64,000 nt of DNA. Origin: Phytophthora sp. 'mugwort' (Eukaryota; Oomycota; Peronosporomycetes; Peronosporales; Peronosporaceae). Under the pieces are notes generated by a model. The model searched no databases. It saw only the letters and a program-made list of their open reading frames with translations, and was not told where the DNA came from. Position 1 is the first letter of the stretch; each line of letters begins with the position of its first letter. Made by a program: the position numbers and the translations under genes. The DNA lies in contig JAUCEF010000006.1 of the NCBI GenBank assembly GCA_033558025.1, forward strand, positions 2,232,001 through 2,296,000. Direction: 5' to 3'. Positions 47,150 to 58,141 of the stretch are shown here, one piece after another.

Positions 47150-47639
47150 TCGGAGGTAAGTGGGCAAATTGCTAGATACCCACAGAGGGATAGTCAAACG
47201 AATCTGGTGTAGGCCTGACTGACTACAAGTGCTAAATCGGTCCTGTAGCGGAGCCGCCGTAGCTTTAGCGTCAGAGGAAGAGACAGAGACTCAGGGCGTC
47301 TCTTGCTTAAGGCGGATAACCTTAGGTTCTATACAAGAACCAAGACGAACTTGTAATATCAATACTTACGGATTCGAAGAGTCAAAGATACCTTAAGCAA
47401 GCGAATGACTAAAGGTGAACTGACTGTATTCTTCTTATGCTCGGCAGAGCTCCTGTGAAGTAAATATATAAGACTTACTATTTAGCGTAGTAGAGCCTAG
47501 TCTAATGCCTATCTATTTGTAAAGCCACCTACTGATATTTCGTTAACTATCTCGTACTGATACTGTTATAACGGAAGGTGTAGACACACCGAAGTATGTG
47601 CCCTACATCATATATAACCTTGAAAGTAACCCCGTTACA
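47150..47639 (+). repeat. Possible solo LTR (3' end at 47639)
   Basis: The segment is AT-rich and non-coding and ends GTAACCCCGTTACA. A related inverted TGTTATAACGG occurs at 47564. The TGT...ACA ends and composition suggest an LTR terminus of a Gypsy-type element. The 5' border is uncertain and no second LTR or target duplication was seen. Confidence 0.3.
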
Positions 47640-48472
47640 TGATTAGTCGTGACCTTGGCTTCTCTTCATACTAGTTCATACGCATCGATCGGCCTTTGGT
47701 CCGCATCGCATCCAGCATTGAGTTCAGTTCAGTCTTGGGTTGCTTGGTCCTCACCAAGGCGTCCTTAGCCATCTCTTATCAAGGAACCGTCTATTTAGCG
47801 GTCGGCTTACCGGAACCGTCCACAGGTATGGGACACAAAGTTTGTGTACCTCTGAAGGCGATCGACAAAATCGCATTTGCCTTTGCACCCGGTTCAATAA
47901 TAGCTGCATCGAAATGACAACTTTGTCGGCGATTTATTGGCGCGTGTAAATTTGAATCCCCCAATCCATCGAGGGGTCCGTCCAGTCCTGCGGGTCATCT
48001 TGGCGGCCGAATCTGCGTTGAGTTTAGCAGGGCATCCAATTCATCATCGCGATCAACCGCATCATCTAGCTCACCAAATCTGAATCATAATCTTGGTCAA
48101 AAATACTGGTATTAATGGCAGCCGGCTCGCTCGATGAATCTTCTGAGCTCGAAGCAGGGTTGAGCAAAAAGTGTAGTCAATTTGCTGGCATAGGCGTTGT
48201 ATTTCCCGAGGGTTGTACTGCACGGTCTACTTCAGCCTCAGGCTGAATAGATCTGTGTGAGGGTGTTTCTGGCAATTAATCTAACATATCACGTCAATAT
48301 CGCGCAACGCACTACTTCAATATTTTCTTGATTAATCCGCTCGGTGCTTGCAGTGGATCCGTAGCCCCTCGAGTAGTCGCAGCGCATGCTCGGGCACGGA
48401 GTCTGGACGACCTACGTCGGCGGGGGCTCATTTCCGCCAAAGTAAAGGGGCACCAACTGCTGGATTTGGCTT
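47640..48472. other. No recognised gene
   Basis: Short frames on both strands without family resemblance, between the possible LTR and the 29-bp tandem repeat. Confidence 0.4.
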
Positions 48473-48559
48473 TTAAGCTAAAGTGGCACCCTTTTTGAGC
48501 CTTAAGGTAAAGCGGCGTCCGTTTCGACCCTTAAGCTAAAGTGGTGTCCGTTTCGAGCG
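48473..48559. repeat. 29-bp tandem repeat, three units
   Basis: Units start TTAAGCTAAAGTGG at 48473, 48502 and 48531 with exact 29-bp spacing and several substitutions between units. A fainter relic unit may precede them. About 50-100 bp downstream, CAGTTCCTG and GTGCAGAAATACG also occur twice. Confidence 0.85.
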
Positions 48560-48794
48560 ACCATTCGTTTATAGATCGTTTCATATCGATGTGTTCCAGT
48601 CAGTTCCTGAAAGGTGCAGAAATACGGGTAGTGTTGTCATCCAGTTCAGTTCCTGCAAAGTGCAGAAATACGTTAAATTCAGATAGCGATAATAACTATT
48701 TCTCCACATTGCACATATTTGGTTGGGGATGTGGAGATAACACTTTACCTTGGGGTGTGATTAGACAGTATTTTTGGCGAATTAGCGTTCAGTT

Positions 48795-49169
48795 TTGCTG
48801 AACCACGCACCGCATAATTTATTGACGACACCTCCATCTTTAACCACTATAATACAGTGTTATGTTTGTGGTCAGCTCCACAGAGAAAAAAGTATCGACA
48901 AACTGCGATCCGTTCTGACGGAAACGTTGGGAAAGGCTTTCCTGTCAAGAAAGCGACTGGACAGCATAATCGGCGTTCTTCGACATGTGATCAGCTTCAT
49001 TCCGATCACGAAACGATTTATCCAGCGCTTGACGGCGGTTCAGAACAGTTGTCGGAGACTCACGAGTTCAGGTGTTCCGATGACAGAGTTTCTTCGGAAG
49101 CATTTGCAGAGGTGGAAGGCTCTCGTATTACTTCTCCGGTCCCGGACGCCTACGAGTAATCACATGTAA
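48795..49169 (+). mobile_element. DIRS-like reverse transcriptase fragment (tentative)
   Basis: The frame encodes KRLDSIIGVLRHVISFIPI, KRFIQRLTAVQ and FLRKHLQRW. This order resembles the region after the reverse transcriptase palm in DIRS-type retroelements (LLG-LRHV, FIQRL, DLRWW). The catalytic YxDD block is not present. The assignment rests on memory of the family pattern, so it is tentative. Confidence 0.35.
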
Positions 49170-50415
49170 CACTCTGCTGACATGACCTGACCTGCCATTG
49201 ACCTGTTTTGCGCTCTACCGCTTGAATACACGCCAGATCGTCTTCGTACAGTACGACTATATATCAACTTAACAGCCCTGTTGAGCCAACGGATGGCACA
49301 TCCAACACAGGGGCACCTATAAGTGTGACAAGCAGACGGTTGACGAGGCAACTATTACCCACAACAGACAGACCGTCGATCAGCCGCTTACTGAAGTCTC
49401 GGGGTAGCATCAACTAGGAAGTCGAAATGTCCGCGTGCCGAGTGCCGTCGTCAGGCTCGTTCAGCGGGGGTGTTATACAGATAAGCGGGGTCTTCATGAC
49501 GCCGTCGACTTCATTTCAGGCAAAGACGGCGACGAAGTGCTCCGAGGCGTGGCTCCATCTGTCCAGTATGAGCCCAAATCGGTCCGGCATTTAGGCAGCG
49601 ATGTAACGCTCGACAAATCGAGAAAGACTATCATTGCCCGTAAAATTGTCTCTACATAAATTCGTTCCAAATCTGAGTAGCTAAAAATACAAAAGTAGTG
49701 TGATTATAAAAATGCATCCCATGATAAAAAAAAAGTCAAGCGGAGCTTACCGCATCGCAGCTTGACTTTCGCAAAGGGGGAGGGGGGTAGATTGCTCTTG
49801 ACGATCCAGTCGAGCCAGCCAAACACGTTCAGAGCCGACGGCAGGGCTGGTCTCAGCTGCAGATGCATTTAGCATTACAGGTTCGTAGTCAGGGTAATCG
49901 CGACGCAACATTAGGTTCGAGTAGCCATTTCGACGGGCCTGCTTCCGAACCGTGCCGCAACGAAAAAAATTACTTTAGGGTGGGTTTGTCATTGTAGTCA
50001 CGACACGGGCGGAATTTTTTTAAACCCAGTAACCTACCCGGTAACATGGACGGGGGTGAAGGTGGCGTGGCGGGGACGAGGGGCTAGAAGCACAACAGCT
50101 TAAAATTCGAAAGGACTCGCGGCTTGTTCAAACTGAAGAATGACCGCTCCAGTTCACTTCGATCGATAGTTGGCTTAGTAAACTGTTGGTGTGGGAATCG
50201 GAATTGGTTTGACTGGCTATGAGACTATCGTAATGATATAGAGGTGTGTCTGAATAATTACGAAAGATGATTGACTATCCAGTTTTTTTTTAATTTTGTA
50301 CAGGGAACCAGGAAAATAAATATATTTATGGTTTTATAACAAATTATTATTGAAAACACCGTGCCAATAATCGGATCATGAAAGAAACATAAATCTCTTG
50401 TCCCTGAACAACTTT
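49170..50415. other. No recognised gene; AT-rich with G-rich patches
   Basis: Only short frames. A G-rich patch lies near 49778-49787. No transposase, RNA gene or spliced gene recognised. Confidence 0.4.
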
Positions 50416-52090
50416 TCAAATACATATATATTCATATCGTTTACCTTGATGAAATGACGTAACAGGCGACACCCTATTGCGCCTCGACAAAACTTTCGCT
50501 AACACCTTCACTGCGACAATTTGAGTAATGTGCGAACTTCTTCGTCTTCCTCTCGAGAAAATGTTATCGTAACAGACCGTGCCGCGAAGAATTGAGACGT
50601 CGTCACTGGATGCTGAGACAAGGCGTGCAACCAAGCGCGAGCACCAAAGCGAAAGAGTCAATGATCGACTCACATAGAAAGTATCACACTAACGACCAAG
50701 TGTTGGTTCCAGATCGCTCTCTCAAAATTACCTCGTCACGCAGCTCTGTGTCCCCGGTGATGAAGATACGATAAATTACTACAAGATGATCACCGAGGAG
50801 AAGACACAACACAGATGCGACGGAATTTTAGCATATCTCGCGCGGCTGGAGCCAATGCGTCGAGCGTAAATGTCCACTGCGCCAAAAGCCACCACGATAA
50901 TACCATAAGACAGTGTGAAGTATCCCAGTTGTACAATACGTAGACTCCAATATCGGTGCCCATGAGTTGCAGAGAGTAAAACGCGAAGCCGAAAGAAGTG
51001 AAAAGCAGTATCAATAATCGCCGCTGATAGAACGCGGTGAAAAGACCTGTAAAGACAACGGTGCAGAGCAGACCGATGCATGATACCATAAAGCTGAGCT
51101 GTTCTTGAGTCGCGACGCCTCCCGATCCATTGAATTCGTGGACGAGAGGAAGATGAGAGAGAATTAATCTTGCAGCTCCGACCGAGTAGATTAACGAGAG
51201 TTGCCAATCAGGGGAAATACTCGTTTTGGCAGTCGCGAAGGCAGCAAAGTGTTCATTGCATCAAATGTCTGTGGGAACTTGATAAACATCAAGTGTTGGA
51301 CCTCGTCTGCTTCTCATAACGCCACTGCTTCGACTGGCGCCTCGACGCTCGGGTATTCCGCACCGACGGTCCATTTACCCGCTCAAGTGTTAATCTGCAT
51401 CGATAAGTAGCAAACTCTACAATTGTGGATGATGATTTTCCGCTCTTAACGCCAAGAATTTTGCGCCTTAGGAAGACAATTTTGGCGAGTAAGAAACCTA
51501 ATGAAATCATGCCATTCGCGATTGCATCAAGCCCAGAGAGCTCCAGACTTCGGTGAAGGTTCTCGTTCTTGAGAATTGTAAATATGGAGCCATCACCAAC
51601 TTGTCCAAGTATAATCCGGACTAACACAACTGAAGACGATAATATCGTAGCGATCAGGAAGTATGTTAGGCTTTTGAGACCTAACACGTGAGCATCAACT
51701 AAAACAACGTGATGATACCCAATCCAATCGATCACCATTCGCACAGACCGAAGATCTCCTAAGTACATTGACATCGTGACAGTGACAATTGTAGTAATGG
51801 CGGAGAAGAACCAAAAATCAAACGTCCGGGATACCAAACGCGCAATATCGTATCTCAGAGTCGTGATACTACCCAATCCTAGTGGCACAAGAGAGCTGCC
51901 AGTATCGCAAATATCCGACCCATTCGCGCTTCGAGTAGTGGAACTAAGACATTCAAACAATACGACATCGCAGCGCAAAGCACAATTACCCGGTAGTGTT
52001 TATAGTACTTGCGACGGAAGTACGTGTGAACTCTGGAGGGTAAAACTCGGCCTCGAAAAGACATATAGATCAACTACAGGAAGAGGTTGA
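50416..52090 (-). pseudogene. Broken paralogue A of the two-repeat membrane protein
   Basis: Four minus-strand frames line up with the intact protein at 56360-58123. 52073-51879 matches the N-terminal region (MSFRGRVLPSRVHTYFRRKY against KSLRGEFLSAKVREITHRF). 51978-51289 matches repeat 1 (TTLRYDIARLVSRTFDFWFF, VRMVIDWIGYHHVVLVDAH, LELSGLDAIANG). 51089-50790 matches repeat 2 (LLCTVVFTGLFTAFYQRRLL, SFGFAFYSLQ, TFTLDALAP). 50673-50416 matches the end (LTLSLWCSRLVARL, ILRGTVCYDN). They lie in different frames and the linker around residues 290-350 is missing or scrambled. The order is kept, so this was once a full copy that has decayed. Confidence 0.85.
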
Positions 52091-52485
52091 GCTGGTACTA
52101 ACAAGTAAACTAGGTCGTGTGGTAGGCTACCATCCTTGATTGGTAGTGGCATGCGACAGAAAGAACCCTTCGTGCAGCTCCATTTGCCACAGTGGCGTCA
52201 GCTACTAACGCAGATGCGATGCAGCTTGAAGGTGATGAATCTCCGGGGTGTTAGCGGTGAACGGAAAAAAATGTACATAAACAAATGGGGTTTCCTGACT
52301 ATCATTGGATTACCATCGTGTCACAGCATTTTAGATGGGATATACGAAACTATGTACGAAAGTTGATTGTTCCAGAAACTGATCGGTTTGAATTTTTCAT
52401 TTCAGATAGCACCACAGTTTTTAATATCTCGCATGGCTTGATTTAATGGGAACTTGGGGACTAGCTCTGCTACGAACGTCTTTAT
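52091..52485. other. Spacer between paralogue relics
   Basis: No gene seen; short frames only. Confidence 0.4.
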
Positions 52486-52713
52486 CTAACGTGATGTGAG
52501 TGTTGCACCGTATTCGACTGGAAAAAAACGTTTTCGTAGCAAACAGTACCGCGATGACTCATCACGACACTGCTGAACGCTATGCCTAATGGGGAGGTCA
52601 TCAGAAGCTAGCGCAATTTGGCATAGAAGGAATGACGCGAATACGAAAGCGCCGACTCCAAAATTCGCACCTCGTAAATGATCTCCATTCCTGCAGCTTG
52701 GTCTTCGACACAA
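52486..52713 (-). pseudogene. C-terminal fragment of another copy of the two-repeat membrane protein
   Basis: On the minus strand one frame reads ALASDDLPIR and another reads SHRGTVCYENVFFQSNT. These match VSASSDDVSILRGTVCYDN of relic A and IIRGAVCYNNYIS of the intact gene. The piece is separate from relic A and in the same orientation, so it is a further partial copy. Confidence 0.55.
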
Positions 52714-53754
52714 ATAATGTTCTTAGGGCAGCGAAGTCCGAATGCAGGATACCTAGATAATATCCGAATTGTGGGAGGGGTAGTGATTAATCAAGGTGGC
52801 GTGGTCGATAGGCATACACTTAAATTCCATTAGCTACACGAATACTTCGAAGTACAAAGCTTCAGTATTTTCCGCGCAGTATACAATGGTGCGAATATTT
52901 AAATCCGGCTTCCTCGCCGTACAATCCGCAAACATGAATGTTAGCTCCAGTAGTCTAAGGCGGGAATCAAGTGATAGTCTTTAGCAATGCTACCAACCAC
53001 GTCGGGACCTCTTGCGACATTTTCCAAGAAGTCAAAGAAGGGGTCGCGAGAGATATTTTTTCGAATGAATCCGAGGATCGATACTGTGGGTATTGCGGGA
53101 TTCAACTTGAGTCACTCAACAAGCGCTGTGGACTTTGTTACAAAACTGTAGCGCTTCCCGTCTTTTGGAAACGATTGTCGCTAAAAGAAAACAGTGATAC
53201 TAAATCATGTCTGATTGTCATCAAGGCCTGTAAGCTCAGTGATTATGTGCATGCTCTTATTCTCATATTTTAGGATTAAAAAGTCGAACCTCCATCAACG
53301 TCCTTAAAGACGATCCCCAAAGGCAATATCCAAGCTGGTAAGGAAAGAGGAAGGCATCTTACTGAGTGATAAAAATAAGTACTGTTGAAAAAGGTGAGTC
53401 ATAATGGCATTTTGCTGATGGTCCTGTACTTGAAACTTCGAGACGCGCGCAAAATGCACTTAAGTGCCACGACGCCAACTTCGATTGTGGATTCCTCTCT
53501 TTGATTGCAGTGATGGTACACTTACTGTGGGTACCAGACACATACCCAAAGCAAAAACTGCCAACTTTGCATGTGAATTAGACGATTAATGGCGAGCAGT
53601 ATTGGCGCCGATTATTTTTTTTGCAGCATGACTATGATAGTGTGTAACTGGTTTCACACGGCCACTACTGTATTGTCGTGTCCTAGGCATCACTTCAATA
53701 ACAAGGATGGCAAATCATTAATGCATTCAAATCATGTTTTTGCAAAGGGGTGTA
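52714..53754. other. Unassigned DNA with one Cys-rich frame
   Basis: The frame 52971-53273 contains RYCGYCGIQLESLNKRCGLCYK, a possible four-Cys zinc motif. It has no start context or partner exon I can identify. The rest shows no gene. Confidence 0.35.
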
Positions 53755-55400
53755 TTACAATTTACCGGTACTGCAATAGTTAGTCCTCTTCACTGTCGCT
53801 GCTTGAATCGTCACCTGACCGATAACACGGTCCGAGTTAACTTGCCTGTCGGCAAGGTTGCAGTTCTCCATCTCTTCAACAATGCTGTTATCAATCTGAT
53901 AAATATAGTTCGTCCAGCACACTGACACCCACTCAGCAATTTCCGCCCGGTTTGGTGCTTTGAGTTTAAACCGATCGTCTGTATGTAATGCTCGAAGCCG
54001 CTCTACCTCGATATCTGCTTCCTTTTGGACCAAATTCTTACGAGCACGTGTAATCTCGGTCTCGGGGGCCTCACGCTTCTGCTGCCGCTACAATTCTCCG
54101 GCACGGTAAGCAGCAATTTGGCTTCGCAATCGATTAATCCACATAGCACGTAGACGGGCTCTCAGAGGTTTATTCCACGATATGTCTGCCGGTTGGCAGA
54201 CATACGTGTACCTTGGCGGTACTTCGAGAAGAACCACGATAATCGACACAGCATAATCGTTAACTTCAGTGGTCCAATGACCACTAAATCATCCCATAGC
54301 AGTAGGATATTATCGTCTCTCAGCGGCGCTCAGCGAAATGAAATCGCATAGATTCCACTGATAAATCTGTATTCCACCAGACATACCTGTTACCGTAAAT
54401 TTGGCAGCCAGTACGTTTCTGTAGCGAACGAATTTCACGATTCCACATGGTTGGACCGCAGCTCGTCATTCTCGTCGCGTTTTTCTGGGATGGTCGATGG
54501 AGCGCACTTAAATACAAGAAATGGAGCCAATTTGTTACCCTCCCAGTCAGCCAAAACCATCGCTGTCGCCCTGTTTTTTTCTTATTTGAGCACTTGACCC
54601 AAACAGTCTTAACACCCCGTTTTGATATGGTCTGTTTAGGCAAGAATTCAAAAAAATACAGCTAAAGCAAGTTTTAATTAGCAATAAAATCAATAAAATG
54701 AATATAGGGTGGGTATACCTGGGTCTGATCAGCATTATACACGTGTACGCACTTCTTTTCCACAATTGTCTGCAGCACCAGTGCATGGAACGACTTTGCT
54801 GCAGCTTGGGTGTCCTGGGGCGTCGTTTGTCACTGTCGTGTACGGGCACGAAGCGAGAGCTTGTGACGCCGCAAAAACAGTTTCATCCAGGTCGGTGATG
54901 CCGCAGATTTTGTGCCCAGACCATTTTCAGCGGCTACTTCTTTCGATTGAAGCTGTAGCATCAGCCTCGAGACAGGGGATCCATCCTTCCGGAGCGAGTT
55001 CAGCCAAATGACGAGCCCTTCTTCAGCGTCTTTTGACAGAACAGTTGCTTCACCGAGATTGCGTAAATTTTGGTGGCGTCCGCGGCCGGAGGCAGAGGCT
55101 CTCTGGATAGTGGCGGACTGTTTAACCCACTTGTTAATGTGTTTCTTCTTAGCACGAATGTCAATGTTTTTCAGCTTCCCATAAAAATGTGCGATGGTTT
55201 TCGTCGATGTCCCGGGCAGTTTAAATGTACTCCAGGACGTCTTTCTCTTGTGCGAATATGACACAGCTGTTCGCTTATACGACTTCCGCTTCTTGCCCTG
55301 GCCAGATACGAGGGCGGCCCATTCTTCTGTCTTGTCGAGGCGGTTCTTGAGAATGCTGCACGGACAGGTCCGCATGGGCCGTTTTCTTATCTGTGGAAGA
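53755..55400 (-). mobile_element. pogo-like DDE transposon relic, nearly full length
   Basis: Read leftwards from 55375: a CENP-B-type DNA-binding region with NKWVKQSATIQRAS, EEGLVIWLNSLRKDGSPVS and WMKLFLRRHKLSLRARTRQ. Next VYNADQTQVYP (first catalytic Asp) at about 54755-54723, GVKTVWVKCSNKKKTG at about 54622, CQPADISWNKPLRARLR (third Asp) near 54200, and a C-terminal EIAEWVSVCWTN block near 53920. The order is that of pogo-type transposases. Frame changes and a stop near 54090 make it inactive. It sits between the membrane-protein relics and may have helped split the cluster. Confidence 0.7.
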
Positions 55401-55699
55401 GCCTAAAATAACCTCATTCAGTAGCGTTAGTAATATACCATCTGCTGTAGGATCGTTAGTTTTAATTGGTCGGTTTGCTGCTGACCCTTAGAAGTAAACG
55501 ACGCCTAGGACTACGACAATACGGTATAGTTATCATTACCATAATATTGATGTATTTTTGATCGTGGGTGTGTATCAGCACGTCTTGGTGTTGAGTATAC
55601 ATGCATTTCATATTGCATCGTCATAGCCCTTTTTAACTTTAGACGCCCTGCTAGAGGAGAAGGTTATGAACTTATGCTCGCCTAAACCATCCGGGCCAG
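55401..55699. other. Spacer, no recognised gene
   Basis: No coding signal seen between the pogo relic and membrane-protein relic B. Confidence 0.4.
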
Positions 55700-56110
55700 T
55701 ACCGACATTAATTTTTTTTTCTTGGTGAAAACGCCACAACCAGTACATGTAGATAGACAATAGACCAGAAGTCCAAGGCTCGGACGACTAGACGCACGGC
55801 ATCGTATCTCCTATTGTTATACTGTCAGCACATACATATATCAGAGAACATTACAGGAGCATGACCCCAAGGCGCTCTAACCCTCGGAACTACTACATGA
55901 ATTATAAGGTTCAACTTGTACGACACAGCAAAACTTTCCGTTCGTAGCTGTTAAACCGGCGGTAAAATGTGTGTACATAAATGACTCCTTGCTGGGCGAA
56001 GTCGGCCCCGCAATGATTTGGACAGGCCAACCACAGGAAGAGGTCGGATGCGTAAGTGGTGCCTCAAGATGTTATGCCTTCCTTGATTCGGAAAACCACA
56101 GCTGGAAGCC
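55700..56110 (-). pseudogene. Broken N-terminal copy B of the two-repeat membrane protein
   Basis: On the minus strand LPVVGLSKSLRG (about 56055-56015) matches LPVIDLSKSLRG of the intact protein. After a frame shift YVHTFYRRFNSYERKV follows, matching VHTYFRRKYYKHYRV of relic A. At about 55810-55755 RYDAVRLVVRALDFWSIV matches LRYDVVRLLMGTFDFWFFS. Later parts are absent. It lies head-to-head with the intact gene, whose ATG is only about 250 bp away. Confidence 0.75.
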
Positions 56111-56359
56111 GAAACGAGTTGGCGTGAAACGTATTTGAAGGTTGTGCTAATCTTTACTAGAAAACACGTAGGTTTCACGTTTGCGATGCTGCGCTGTTCA
56201 ACGCTCCGTTTACACATCTTCATTTTCCTTTCTTAGCCTTGATTCAAACTACATTTAGGCTGCTTTGTCGAGTGCGGTACCATCACCGTGACATCCACAT
56301 CAATTTCGTCTGCTGGAGCGACCAAGACGTTTCCTGGAACACTGTGACTAGTTTAATCA

Positions 56360-58123
56360 ATGACTCGAATCGCTGCAGCTAATGGCACTGCACAAGATTT
56401 GTTATACGCCTTTAAGCCAGCGAAATCTCTGCCAGTGATTGACTTATCCAAGTCCCTCCGAGGCGAATTTCTCTCCGCAAAAGTTCGTGAGATCACGCAC
56501 CGATTCCTCAGCAAATATCATCAGCCCTTGTTGCTTGCAAGTGTGACAGCATTTATCTTAATCAGCTTCGTAGCAGTGGTAAATGCACGGACGGGTCAAT
56601 TTCTATCGCTGATTAGCCTTTGCCTGTGGATGCCGCTTGGTTTTGGGGCCTTCAGCACGTTGAGATACGATGTCGTGCGACTTCTCATGGGGACCTTCGA
56701 CTTCTGGTTCTTTTCCTTCGTCACGAGTTTGACAGCTGGAATGGTCTCAGTATATTTCAAAGACCTAAGGTTTCTTCGAATGGTAATCGACTGGGTAGGC
56801 TTCCATCATATCGTTTGTATCGACGCTCATGTCCGAGGAGTTCGCCAGTTCGCCTTGATGACGATCGTTGGAATTCCACCGGTGCTCTTCATGCTTCTCT
56901 GGATCACGCTGGGCCATGTGGATGGATGCACCAGCTTTTCAATCTTAGACTACGTAAATGAGCATCATAGCTTCCATCTCTCCGGTCTCGATATCATCGG
57001 AAATGGATTGTTAACGCTAGCACTGTTTATCACTAAAATTGCTGTAAGGAAGCGAAGTACCTTGCGAATTAGCCAGAGTTCATCGTCGATTCAGTGTGTC
57101 ATCTATCGATGCGCTCTGCAGCTAGTACAAGTCCAACGCACCAAAAGCCAAATGATCAGGAAAGTTGTTCGTCGTCGAGCTGTTGGCACCAACACGGCGA
57201 GGAAAGTGATGCAATGCGAGACGAACTTCATCCAGCCGATGAGGTTCGTCAAGTCTTCTCAGACATTCAACGCCAGTCACACCGTTTTCCCGCTGCGAGT
57301 GGCAGAAATTCCCATTTCAATGTGGTATCTGGTGCCGTTTTACGTTGTCGGCGTGTTCGGTTTTGTCCTCTCATACTCCGTCTTTCTGGGCAGTTTTAAC
57401 GAGACTGACCATAGTCTTTCACTCGTCGAAGCGTGGAGTGCACTACTGTGTACCGTGGCCTTTGTAGTCCCATTCACTGGTCTTTATCAGCGGCAGCTTC
57501 TCAAGCTACTAGTCACTTCGTTCGATTTTATCTTCTACGCCTTTCAGATTACTGCGGCCAATGTGAGTGTGTGCATCTTGAGCAGATGGGAGCTCTCTCG
57601 TTGCATTATGGTGCTCACATGGGAGATCTGGTTTCTGTGGTCTCTCACGCTTGACGCTCTCACTCCCGTCATAAAAGACAAGTTGCGTTTTCGTATACGT
57701 TTTGCAGCGCCCGTGGTAGCTCTGTTGCTTCTAGCCCACATTACAATCATGAACCGCATCTTTTTCATTGGGGACAAAGCCCTGCAGGATGCTGTCATCT
57801 TTGAGGGGATCGTTTGGAACAATCCATTAGTTGTTCGTGTCGTGCCGTTTTACTTCAGCCGGGTTGTGACTCTGTTGCTGTGGTGTCCACGTCTAATTTG
57901 GCGTCTCTCTGTTGCCTCCAAGATTGAGGTTGCGATTATCCGTGGTGCTGTTTGCTACAACAATTATATCTCCAAGGAGAAGCGTCAGCCCTCGCAGCGT
58001 GACGTGAAGAGGCCAACACGAGACAAATTAAGTGAGCAATGTCATCGACTCAATCAAATAGCACCTGCTCCGCTTAGCACTTTCCGTGGTCCCACATTAT
58101 CTGCACTTGTACCGATCCACTGA
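56360..58123 (+). CDS. Two-repeat polytopic membrane protein (family not named)
   Basis: A single open frame, 587 aa, no introns. I count about ten hydrophobic segments. The protein is built of two similar halves, residues about 56-250 and 322-535. Both have a hydrophobic hairpin, then VRLLMGTFDFWFFSF (107) or LKLLVTSFDFIFYAF (382), then a helix ending IVCIDAHV or LTLDALTP, another membrane helix, an amphipathic stretch, a further helix and a Cys/Tyr motif. The linker (250-315) is basic. No enzyme motif is visible. I know similar proteins only as uncharacterised oomycete membrane proteins, so transporter or channel is inference. Three broken copies lie upstream. Its stop is 18 bp from that of DDX59, which converges on it. 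The first ATG is used; the upstream frame is closed. Confidence 0.88.
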   Translation: MTRIAAANGTAQDLLYAFKPAKSLPVIDLSKSLRGEFLSAKVREITHRFLSKYHQPLLLASVTAFILISFVAVVNARTGQFLSLISLCLWMPLGFGAFSTLRYDVVRLLMGTFDFWFFSFVTSLTAGMVSVYFKDLRFLRMVIDWVGFHHIVCIDAHVRGVRQFALMTIVGIPPVLFMLLWITLGHVDGCTSFSILDYVNEHHSFHLSGLDIIGNGLLTLALFITKIAVRKRSTLRISQSSSSIQCVIYRCALQLVQVQRTKSQMIRKVVRRRAVGTNTARKVMQCETNFIQPMRFVKSSQTFNASHTVFPLRVAEIPISMWYLVPFYVVGVFGFVLSYSVFLGSFNETDHSLSLVEAWSALLCTVAFVVPFTGLYQRQLLKLLVTSFDFIFYAFQITAANVSVCILSRWELSRCIMVLTWEIWFLWSLTLDALTPVIKDKLRFRIRFAAPVVALLLLAHITIMNRIFFIGDKALQDAVIFEGIVWNNPLVVRVVPFYFSRVVTLLLWCPRLIWRLSVASKIEVAIIRGAVCYNNYISKEKRQPSQRDVKRPTRDKLSEQCHRLNQIAPAPLSTFRGPTLSALVPIH

Positions 58124-58141
58124 AACTTAAAGAGAAGACGA

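Noticed and set aside
52971..53273. Cys-rich frame as a zinc-finger gene
   Set aside because: Only four clustered Cys, no start context or adjoining exon, and it lies in a tract of relics.
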